Shown here in pieces: positions 53,001 through 64,000 of a stretch of DNA of 64,000 nt. The notes beneath the pieces were generated by a model that made no database searches, was not told where the DNA came from, and saw only the letters and a program-made list of their open reading frames with translations. Source of the stretch: Karstenula rhodostoma CBS 690.94 (lineage: Eukaryota > Ascomycota > Dothideomycetes > Pleosporales > Didymosphaeriaceae). A program made the translations under genes and the position numbers. Within the stretch, counting starts at the first letter, position 1. Each line of letters starts with the position of its first letter. The stretch is taken from positions 921,697-985,696 of the forward strand of contig MU001498.1 in the NCBI GenBank assembly GCA_010093485.1, read 5' to 3'.

Positions 53001-56000
53001 AACCCAGCATTGCTGAAGCTAAGATGCCGGAGCGCTTCTGTGGATCGTTAGCTGCATGCGCAGATCCGGAACGCATTCCGAGGCTCGGGCCTACCTTGTC
53101 TTCCACAATGCGCTGTATCAAGACCAAGCTCCAGCTGACAACCAGCGTCTCCAGGCTGTTCGAGAAGGTGTGCGTCTGGAAGGTCCACGTCACGTACGAC
53201 GAGGCGATCAGGAGCAGAGCGGCGCGTCGGGCGCGTCGCGACTGCACCAGCTCTTGTATTGCCCAGTCCTCAAGCACGACGCTCAGCGAGAGCATCAGCA
53301 CGCGCAGCGTCCAATAGACAACCGACGGCGAGACCTCCTCATATCTAAAGCCCTCCCAGAGCCAGCGCAGTATATACATGGGCCAGCCGTATGCGAGCCA
53401 TAGCGGGAAGGTGCTGCGGATGGGATGCGCCGACGTGAATTCCCATGTTTCGTGTGCGGGATACGAGAAAACGCGACCTGTGCGTTGGATGTTAGGCGTG
53501 GTTTACAAAAGGCTCACACGTTGGCTATAGCATACCTGCGACTACCTCAGGACCCTGGAAGTTCTCGTCCGGGTGCAGATAGCTCGGCGACAGCGCAAAG
53601 TAGATGCGCACGAGAATCAGCAGGAAGTAGGTCCGGCGCCACATGGTGCCTACGGTAGGTGCGATGGGAAGAGTGCGCTCTGGGGCATGTCTGTTCGCGG
53701 TGGGCGATTCTGTGTCGCAGTCGAGGCCAGTGAATAGGTGGTGCGAGAGTTATTAAGCGTGATCAGGTCAATCGGCTCGGTGCTACGACCATGTGGACTG
53801 GATCAATAGGGGGGCAAAAGTACCCGATACACAACACGTCAGCATCGGGCTACGTGTCGAGTGTTTACATACGCAAAGCCCGATAACAAGAATAGATGCC
53901 GGCTGCGATGATGATGCATACTGCGGGCGAAACAAGTCGTCGCGCTCAATCCGGAACCTGTTTTGGCTCGCCGCACGAGTTGGAATCAGCATACCTATGG
54001 TAGCGAGGAATGAGCCGGGCAGTGCTTGGGGTATAGAGGCGTGCTCTTATCTCTACTATACTTGGAAATCACACAGCATTCGACTGATTTTGTGGGAGAA
54101 GTTGTCACGATACACGGAATATGCTAGACCAGACGCGCGGGATGGTAGGTGTTGACCCCACCCAGGCATACGCCACCTTTAACACCCAAACGCATGCTTT
54201 CTGGATGTAGAACAGGATATTAACAACTAATCCTTGAGATATGATTGTTATTCGCGACCGGCATCCCAGGATACACAGAAATGCCATTCGGTGCGCTGCG
54301 TTCCATGTTGCGTCTTCCGCATGAATGAGACGTGGCAGGTTGGTCCACAGTGCTCAACAACCGGGGATGCACACCATAGCGGGCGCAGAAAACCTCGGAC
54401 ACGTTTGGGGCGACGTCTGTGGAAGAGGTGTCCCTGCACCCACTGTGGATCGCCGAGTGCTTGCCTCAACTGTTCAGCGCGCAGCAGGTACGGCAAAGCA
54501 TTTTTCTCTGCGAGGAATGTACGAGTGATGCGGCAAGGGAGCGAAGAGCAATCTCAAGACTGATGCTCCAAAAAGAAAACGCAGAACGGCAACATGATGG
54601 CGCAGTCAACGTAAAAAGACCATTTCAGCCCCCCGCCCTTGTGTTTGGATGCAGTGCGCCCTTGGTTATGACGTGGGGACGATGGGGTTGTTGGCTGACA
54701 CTACGTTTGCTCGACCGCACTGCGAAAGCCGATTGCACAATCGGCATGCACAGGCGCACACAGAGCCGCAAACGCCATCGCCCACGCCCAGCTCAAGACT
54801 GCCAGAAAATGGCACAAATGAAAGAAAAACAGGCAGACAAAGCCCTCGACGTGAATGAACAAGTGAATCGCGGCGTGACTCGGGCAAGGAAACGGCAGCC
54901 TTGCGCCTTTCCCGATTCGGCGACTGGGGCCTGAACAACGCCGCTATGAGTAGGCGAGGCGCAGGCGCAGCCGTGGATTGTCACCCTTCTGCCTTCACTC
55001 AACCACGCACCGACCTGTCGCAAACCACGGTTCGAGATCCTGCTCCGGTATATAACCCCGCTGCCGCCTGCCTCTGCGACAGCTCCCCTTAACACACCCG
55101 CAGACCTCGACTCCACGCCACGACACATTGCCGCAACCCCGCTCCGGTCTCCAGAACACCAGCAGTAGCACATACACCGACTTCACCATGTCTGCGTCCG
55201 CCGCCCCCCAGGTGAATGAGAACCAGATTGTCTTGACGACCTCCGACAATGCCACCCTCCCCGTCGACCGTGAGGTCGCCGAGCGCAGCATCCTCATCAA
55301 GAACCTCTTGGAGGATCTCGGCGTCGACAACACCGAGGCCATCCCCATTCCCAACGTACGTACTTGCTACCATGTTCCATGTTATCGAGCATTGTCTAAC
55401 AGCGCACAGGTCAACGAGGCAGTCATGAAGAAGGTCCTCGAGTGGTGCGAGCATCACCGCAAGGACCCCCCCGCTTCCCAGGACGACGACTCGGACTCTC
55501 GCAAGAAGTCCACCGACATCGACGAGTGGGACCAGAAGTTCATGCAGGTTGACCAGGAGATGCTTTTCGAGATCATCTTGGTATGTACTTGCTCGGCTCG
55601 CCGACCCCACTTTACAGACAGCGTGCTAACCTCGACACAGGCCGCCAACTACCTTGACATCAAGGCCCTCCTCGACGTTGGCTGCAAGACGGTCGCCAAC
55701 ATGATCAAGGGTAAGTCCCCCGACGAGATCCGAAAGACCTTCAACATCCAGAACGACTTCACGCCCGAGGAGGAGGACCAGATCCGCCGCGAGAACGAGT
55801 GGGCCGAGGACCGTTAAGCGGGCTCCCTCTTACACAGTATGTGAGCAAAAAAACCGGACATCCTTGGCGCGGGGATCCTTACATAAAGAGCCCTGTTTTT
55901 TTGTTCATCCACTGTGTCCGCTCAGCTCTCTTCTGGATGGTTACCCTTCTTCGATCTCAACGCGCCCCGATGCACGGCCTCCACGGTATTCTTTCTGCGC

Positions 56001-59000
56001 CTTATGACTGTGGATGGATGGGTTTGACATTGCCGGTGTTCAAGGGGTTCGTTTTCTTTGTTTGATCTGCCCGCCGCCCAACGGGCTTTCATGGTGACTT
56101 ATGTCACAAAAGGCGGTCTGCGACTGGATGGTCTTAGGTAGCAGACGCGCATCGTTATGGAAACGAGGTATGAAGCATTGGTAGCCGTCCGCCAAAGAAA
56201 TATTGTTCAAAGCCACCTTCTCGTCCACTAGCGACACTGTGGCTGTACGTGTTCGCGAACTCATCTATGACAAGCGTCAAACGACAGGCATTATAAGACA
56301 TGCGTTTGACAAGTCGCAGCAAACAATCCACTTCACGGGAAGCCTTGCACAATCGCAAGCTATCAGTGGCTGCATATGGTCACACTTGTTTCGACTTGGC
56401 TCGGTTGTGCGACAATGGAGTAGAGATGCCCGCTTTTGCTACGTACGCCACTATGGCAAAACCCTTTCATAAGTCAATAAAGAATTCTATCGCACAATGA
56501 GCACCACACGCAATGCAGCGTCCTTCTACCACCCTCTCTTCGCGAGCTTCTCCTGCTCGCCCAAGTCACCGCAGTTGATGCCGACCATGGCCTCGCCCAA
56601 ATCCATCGACACCTCCATCAGCACCTTCGGGTCCTTGTAGTGCGTCACGGCCTGCACGATAGCCTTCGCCCTCTTGGCGGCATCCCCGCTCTTGAAGATA
56701 CCGCTGCCCACGAAGACGCCGTCACAGCCCAGCTGCATCATGAGGGCGGCATCCGCGGGGGTCGCGACGCCGCCGGCAGCGAAGTTGACCACAGGCAGCC
56801 TGCCGAGCTTTGCCGTCTCCTTGAGCAGGGCGTAGTCGACGCCGAGCTCCTTCGCATACGTGTACAGCTCTGTGGAGGACATGGCGGAGGCCTTCTGGAT
56901 GTCCGAGTTGACCTGGCGCATGTGGCGGACGGCCTCGATGACGTCGCCGGTGCCGGCCTCGCCTTTGGTGCGGATCATGGCGGCGCCTTCGGAGACGCGG
57001 CGCAGGGCCTCGCCGAGGTTGCGGCAGCCGCAGACGAAGGGGATGCGGAAGGGGTGCTTGTCGACGTGGTGGATCGCATCGGCGGGAGTGAGCACTTCGG
57101 ATTCGTCGATGTAGTCTACGCCGAGGGCTTCGAGGATCTGGGCGCGCGCTGTTAGCACGCTGTGTGTATGGAGAGCGGAGGCCCCGAAGGCCGCTGAGCA
57201 GAAAGACGTCAACGGAAGGAGGGGAGCGCACCTGGCATTCGACAAAGTGGCCAATCCTTGCCTTGGCCATGACGGGTATCGTGACGGTGTCCATGATCTC
57301 CTTGATCATCTGCGGGTCACTCATGCGTGCTACGCCGCCTTGTGCTCGAATGTCTGCGGGGACGCGCTCGAGGGCCATGACGGCAGATGCGCCGGCCTCT
57401 TCTGCTATGCGAGCCTGTTCTCGCTGTCAGAACTACTCGAGATTGGTCTTGGAAGTCTTTGGTATTCCTGCACCTCCAATACCACAAAGCTTTTACCGGC
57501 GTACCTGCTCAGCGTTGACAACGTCCATGATGACTCCACCCTTCAACATTCTTGCCAATCCTGCCTTGACGGCGAAGTTGTTCTCGCCATCCTGGGCAGT
57601 GTTGCCGTTCGAAGTAGGAAGTTCTGTAGGCATTTCGGTGTTCAATTGACTCTCGACTTTGTTGAGTTGGCGTGGATTTTTTAGGTGGCAAGGCGCTTCT
57701 TCGTTCCCAGACAGTGAAGTGAGAGGATTGAGGACGGTGGGGAGGTGAGTCAATTGGTTCGGTGTAGATTGTACAGACAAGAGAAAATCAGTAAAGGGAA
57801 TGTGAGTCAAATAATCTGATCATTAAGACCATTTGAAGAAAAAAGAAACACCTCCAAATACTTGCGCGCCGGAGGCGAGGCCATTGCCCCGCGCCGTTGG
57901 TTCAACCCCACCCCCGTGGATACTGACGGCATCTGCTCCGCCGCCAATCACGCCGAACCGAACACCCCAATCAGGAAATCAGATTATTTCACGAATTGTT
58001 GGAGCTGGCCTAGACACAGCTCTTGGCATATTGTCCTCTGACCGACTGCGTGTTCGTTGAAATGGGTGCACGATTTACACAATTGACAATGCACCGTAGC
58101 TTGAGGATTGTGCATCGAGCGGGAGCGGAGGTGGGCCTGCAGCGGGGACTGATCTGTTAGCCTGATCGAGGACTTTGTGAGTCGAATACCTGACTACAGG
58201 GTATCATAGATATGTGCAAATTTACTAATCGCGAAGTCGGACCTCTGGAGCTAACACAACGCCGAGTCTAATGCATGTTGAGCCGCGGAATGCCGAGATT
58301 CTAGTGCTACCAAAAAGTAAGACAAGACGCCGCTAACGCTATATGTAGATGCTACAAGGGCGCGATGTACTCTATAATGATTAGTAGGGCGCGGTCTCGC
58401 GTTTGAGCCATGCCAGGGTCAGCGGGTCGTTCTCGAAGAACTTGCTGGTCTTGTCGAAGATCTCCTGGTGGTACTCGTTGATGAAAGCCTTCTCTGCTTC
58501 AGACAGTAAGCTCATGTCGACAAGCTTCCGGCAATGGGGCGTCATTGTGACACGTTCGAAACCAAGATACGGCTTGTCGCCGAATTTGTGCTTAGTTTCC
58601 ACCTCCTTGACCAAGACCATGTTTTCAATGCGAATACCGAACTTGCCGTCCTCGTAATATCCAGGCTCGTTTGACACGACGTTGCCTACGGATAGAGGAA
58701 TCTCAGAGTATTGGACGCGGGTGCCAATACCAATGGGTCCCTCGTGAACGTTAAGGAAGGAACCAACCCCGTGGCCGGTACCATGTCTGTAGTCGAGGCC
58801 TTCCGCCCACAAGAATTGCCTAGCCAAAGCGTCAATGGCAAAACCGGTGGTTCCCTTGGGGAACTTGACCCGCTCAAGTGCAATGTGTCCCTTCAAAACG
58901 AGTGTGTATGCCGTCTTTTCGGTCTCCGTGGGCTCGCCAAAATGAAGAGTTCGGGTAGTATCCGTAGTACCGTCCCGATACTGAGCGCCAGAGTCACAGA

Positions 59001-62000
59001 GATATATGGCCTTGGGGTCGATCACCGATGCAAGAGGCTTCTCGGGCTGGTAGTGTATTACCGCGGCGTTGGCTCCGGTCGACGATATCGTATCAAAGGA
59101 CAACCCCATAAAAAGGTCCTGCTTTGCGCGAATCGACTCTAGTTTGTCTGCCCCATCTACTTCATCGAGAGTGGCATTCTTATTGATGAGTTGATCTTCT
59201 AACCACGCAAAGTATTCCGACAATGCGGCACCGTCGCGAATGTGACAATTTCGCATGCCATCAAGCTCGACCTCATTCTTCACCGCCTTCGCGTCTCCGA
59301 TAGGACTACGAACCTCATCAACACGTTCTTCGCCACCGAGAGCTTTGTTCAAGGCCCACGACGCTCTGTTGGATGTCAAGAACTTCTTCTTCTCTGCTGC
59401 CTCGCTATTCGCCTCGAATGCTTCAGCGCTGAGTGCCGTGAGGTCGTTGAAGATGGCATCGTATGGCTTTATGGTCACCTTGTCCCCCAGTTGCTCTTTC
59501 GCTTCTGGCGTGAGTTTGCTTTCGTCGACGTACAGGGTGGCTTGCGTGGGTGTGACTACCGCATACGAAAAGAAGACTGGGTTGTATGGAATGCTGTGGC
59601 AGGTCAGTTTGAGTTTCACATTTGGACGAGGCTGACCTACTCGCTGCCACGCAGGTTGTATAGCCACGCGATTTCGTCCAGCAACGAGGCGACGAAGCCA
59701 AGACTCTTCTTCTTCTCCAACTCCTTTCGAATGTCGGCGATCTTGTCATCGAAGCTTTTGCCCGAATGTTGCACCGGCTGCACGATGACTTTCTCGCTCG
59801 GCCGTGACGGCCTCTCTTTGCCCCACACGAGATCGACGAGATTCTCGTCCACTGCCTTGTAGTCGCCGCCCTTCTTCTTGATCTTGTCCGCAAGCTTGCG
59901 AGCATCTGCCGCAGTCACCACCGTAGGATCGACGCCCACGACCTTCCCTCCTGCAACCTGGTCTGCTGTCCATTCCTGGATGGTGGGCACATCTTGCAAC
60001 CCCTGCTTGAGGAGCTCCCAATTGCTGTCGAGCTGCTTCTCGGCCTGGTTGAAATAGCGTCCGTCTGTGGAAAGGGCGGCCTTCTCGAGGGTGACGACTG
60101 CGTACCCAGCAGAGCCGGAGAATCCGCTTATGTACGCTAGGATGTCTCAGTATGTGCGAGGCGGGGTGTTGACGGGGGGTATCAGACCGCGGCGTCCATC
60201 GCAGGGCGCAATGTACTCGCTCTGGTGGCTGTCCTCGGAGGGGACCACTGTCAGGTTGTTAGCGAGGGGCACTGCGTCTTCGGAACATGGGACTGTACTG
60301 TAGACATCGATCTGGCGCTCCTGCATGAGCTTGCGGAGCTCGGCGAGCCGCTGGGAGGTGTTGACCTTCTCCATATCGAGCAGACGGCGGATGGCTGAGG
60401 CGTGGAAGGCTCGCTGGCGGTGGATGGGCAGGCTTCTGGCTGCGTACGCTGCGGGAGTCGCGTGCGTGCGCAGGAGGAAGCGCGAGAGCAGCATGAATGG
60501 CTTTCCCACGGCGGGTCCTAGTATCTGTTCCAGCTGCAGCTGCATGCGCCTGCCCCGCGACGGCGCCCATCGACTGGTCGCACCTGCCCAGCTAGCCTAG
60601 CGCCTTTCTACAGCCTCGCGTTTGCCGCCAAGCCAGCCCACCAGCGCGACCACGACGGAATCCTGCGCAGCACCGCCCTTCGCTGGCGGATCCGGATCCT
60701 GTATGCTGTGACGATGCGTGCGCACCTTGTTTGTTCGCTTCCCAGTCTCCCGGCGCACCCAGGCAGTTAGATGCATCCTGCCAGAGCCCGAACAAACTGA
60801 GGCGGATCTCTGTTACATCTTTTCTGTGGCGCTAACAGAGCGCCCAACGTCTTCTGTGAGACAAGCTTGCTAATCTTGCAGCATTCTTCTCCCGAGAAAA
60901 AGTAGTCTACACCACTCGTTCAGAGGTACGTGATCGCGTGCTACTTCTTCCGCACCTAGCGAGTCATATTTCCTCACACGGACGGCAACCTCAATCCGGG
61001 CTCACTCGAACCAACTACTACTCTTTCGCGCACCCAAAAATGTAGACAGACTAACGGCAACACAATCACTCAGCAACAACGGCCCGCTAATCTCTTCCAG
61101 CGGGCAACCACCAGCGTCTCGACACCCCACCCACCATGGCAGCGCTTCCGTTGGCTCTACCTGACATCGAAGCACTCGTCAAGACCCTGTATGACCCTGG
61201 CCATGCGTCCAAAATCCCCCAGACGGAAGCTACGCTACGTGTGTTGCAGAGGTCCCCACAAGGCTGGGAGATTGGCGACGCTCTGCTAAATAGTGCCGAC
61301 CCGAATGTGCAATTCTTCGGGGCGCTGACACTCACTGTCAAAGTAAATGCAGATTCGTAAGAGCTCCGAAACCCTCGGAAGCCTGTTCCTATTGTGTTGA
61401 CTTCAGATAGGGCAGGGTTGAGTGAAGAAGAGTCGGCTCAGTTACTTTCCAAGCTCATCGTACGTCTTCAATCCTGACAAGGTTGCCCACGGCTAATTAT
61501 CATAAGCACCATCTTGTGACGAATCCAAGCTCCAGCACAGCGACACGGAAACTATGCTCGACGCTTGCTCAATATTTTACCAAGCCAATCTCGTCATGGG
61601 TAGAATGTATTCGAAGTCTGACACTCTCATTCGCTTTGCAACGGCCGGTTCTAGATGACACCCTCGATGGTCACCCTTCAACCTGGGATGTCCTTCCCCC
61701 GCTGGCCGACAACCACCTTTTGACGTTACTGGATTTCGCAATGAACGTCGCCGATGAGGCGAAGAAGTTGTCAAATCGGCCCGAGTAAGTTGGGTGTAAC
61801 GAGATGCAAAAAGGTCGACTAATTTGCCTCAGCCAACGGCCCCACGAACGCCTGATAGCAAACGTTGAAAGCCTGGAAGTTATGTTGCAGGTCGCTTTCG
61901 GGCGAGGCATCAAGTATCTATCAACACCGCCTAATGATCCCGATTATGAGCGGCTGTCACAAGTCGGAGAAAAGCTGTGTGTCGCATCTTTCGAATGCTT

Positions 62001-64000
62001 CCTTGTAGGTTTCATTGATCATTGGGATGCATATACTGACGAACCAAGGGCTGGATATTTTACGCGCAGTCCGAGTTCAAAGCTGTACCTGAAAAGCTCA
62101 GACATCTTCGCTCAATCACCGAGCTGTCCTTTTCCTGCTTGGAGTATCATGTTGATGATGCCATGGAAAACATTGCCACTATACTCGAGGGCTATCCAAA
62201 ATTCTTCGAAGAAAAACATCTGCACATGCTCTGGGAAATAATCACAAGCCAATGGGGTCTTGAGATTCTCAAGAACCTTGATGCGGAGACTGTTTCGTTG
62301 GCAAGGATAATAGTCGCCTACGGTACTGAGCTGGTTGAGACGAAAAAACTCTACCAAGAGCCCGATAACGGTCATTATCAGCAAGTTTCGTGTAAGCCCG
62401 ACAAGAGAGTCCGGATCCTGCTTTGAGTCTAACTGCTAATATCGTTAGCCTTTCTCCATGAACTACTCAAATATCATGAGCCGGTGGGCGTTGAGGATGA
62501 AGTGGCCCTGATCGCGCTAGACTTCTGGAGCACATACATATCCGCGATTGCCGAAGAATCTTTCCTATACTCAGAAGGAGAGCACCCTCCGTGGTTTGTC
62601 TTTGCAAGGGGCCATGTATTCCAGGCTATCTCTGAACTGCTGCAAAAGATCATCTATTCACCTCCAGAGGTCACCAAAACTTGGGACTCGGACTCTAAGA
62701 AGACATTCAAAGTGTTTCGTATGGACGTCCGAGACATTACAATGGAGGCTTTTGAACTACTGCGGAATGAACTGACCGAGCAATTCATCGACTTTTCGAT
62801 ACAAGCTCTGGAGGCAAAGCAGTGGCTCGAGCTTGAAGCAGGGCTCTTCTGTTTAATCTCAGTTGCTGACGCAGCAACTGCTGTTGACGACAAGCTCAGC
62901 CGACTATTTGAACGACCGCTTTTCACTACGATCTCCGAGAACACCGGCATCCCTGCTGTGACAAGGAGGACGGCAGTCGACCTTGTCGCAGCCTTCAACC
63001 ACTTCTTTATGCGCAATCCACACTTCTTGTCGCAAGTTCTACCATTCTTACTTGGTGCTTTGGCGCAGCCGTCGCTCGCCCAAGGTGCCGCGAAATCCTT
63101 CGCTTCGCTATGTTCAGAATGCAGGAGGACGTTGACCAGCGAGCTTCCGTCTTTCTTCCAGATGTATGACCAATTCCTTACGTATGCTACTGCAGAGGAG
63201 TCTACAAAGAGCAAAGTATTAGAGGGAATTGCGGCAATCGTGCAGGCGGAATCGTCCGAGGAAAAGCAACTGGCCGGTCTACAACACTTGTTCCAGTATG
63301 TCGCACAAGATGCGATGCAAGCTCTGAATCTCACCAAAGATGGCAACGATGCAGAGCAAGGGCTAGTGCTTGCCCTGACCGCTTTGAAGTGTCTCTCTTG
63401 TATCGGTAAGGCGCTTCAAGCACCAGATGACGGCGTTGTCGACTTGGATGGAGTCGCTGATGGATCGTCGTTTTGGACGCAAGGCCCCGGAAAGGACATA
63501 CAAACCCAGATTCTCAACTTCATCACCTACCTCACCCAGGTGTTCCCTGCTAACGACGAAATCATTGAGTCGGCTTGCAATAGTCTGCGTGCTGGTTTCA
63601 AAGAAATGGGCCCAGGACCTTTTGTGTTACCTCCAGGTGCCGCTGTCGACTACATCACAAGGACTACGCTACAGACGCCTCGGCTGACATATGTATTGGA
63701 GACGGCATGCTCCTGGGTCTCTTGCCACAAAGGATCAAGTGACTTCGAATCGCAAGCGCAACGCCTTCTCCATTACGATCTAGGGATCATGCAAGCGCTG
63801 CAACATCCAAGGAACGAACCAGAAGTGTCCGTCGGGTGCATTGAACTCATTCAGAGCTTCATCAAGCAGAACGCTTCCATCCTGAAACATGAACATCCGG
63901 ACGTCTTGAAGGGCACTTTCGATTTCTCTGTCGAATGCATCAAGTCGCCAGAAGTCTTGCCGAAGAGAGCCGCGGCCTCTTTGTGGAGGGACATAATTGA

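Overview
This is a eukaryotic nuclear segment from a filamentous ascomycete (Pezizomycotina). Genes are dense but separate, most are split by 44-95 nt introns with GTAAGT-like donors, CTAAC/CTGAC branch sites and short AG acceptors, and the products are fungal in type: ATG101, SMP3, SKP1, PDX1/SNZ1, NHX1, an Sth1/Snf21-type remodeller and a CE15 glucuronoyl esterase. A Dothideomycete is my guess from decayed genes whose stop codons look like C-to-T repeat-induced point mutation; that placement is inference.

Layout. 1-10.4 kb is gene-poor and partly decayed: a GNAT acetyltransferase (601-1351), a small three-exon membrane protein (2184-2749), an ankyrin pseudogene (3314-3802) abutting a 267-bp MITE-like element (3803-4069), a degraded copy of the GNAT 3' end (about 4168-4280), a secreted-protein pseudogene with several in-frame stops (4397-6172) and an F-box protein (7165-8940). 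10.4-13.3 kb holds a 2-oxoglutarate/Fe(II) oxygenase tail to tail with a monocarboxylate-type MFS transporter that carries a frameshift. 13.6-16.3 kb holds a 33-bp minisatellite, a tRNA-Gly(GCC) gene interrupted in its T arm by a 52-nt spliceosomal-intron-like block, a second loose copy of the tRNA 3' end and an orphan gene with a TATA box.

17-31 kb is mostly housekeeping: a SET protein with a signal peptide, mitochondrial ribosomal protein uL5m, a CYLD-like ubiquitin hydrolase ending in a CaaX box, a three-exon cysteine-rich GPI-type protein, ORC2, a sugar transporter and ATG101. 31-42 kb has long non-coding stretches around the CE15 esterase and the SNF2-family remodeller. 42-64 kb carries a sucrose/maltose-type transporter, an NHX1 exchanger, a Glu/Gln- and Ser/Pro-rich repeat protein, SMP3, SKP1, PDX1, aminopeptidase P and an importin-13/Kap122-like karyopherin cut by the right edge.

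There is no operon logic; neighbours are mostly unrelated. Possible functional groupings are the carbohydrate genes (sugar transporters and glucuronoyl esterase, not adjacent), SKP1 with the F-box protein as potential SCF partners, and the oxygenase/transporter pair. The item I consider most unusual is the interrupted tRNA-Gly gene. All exon boundaries were assigned by eye from splice signals, phase and family conservation.
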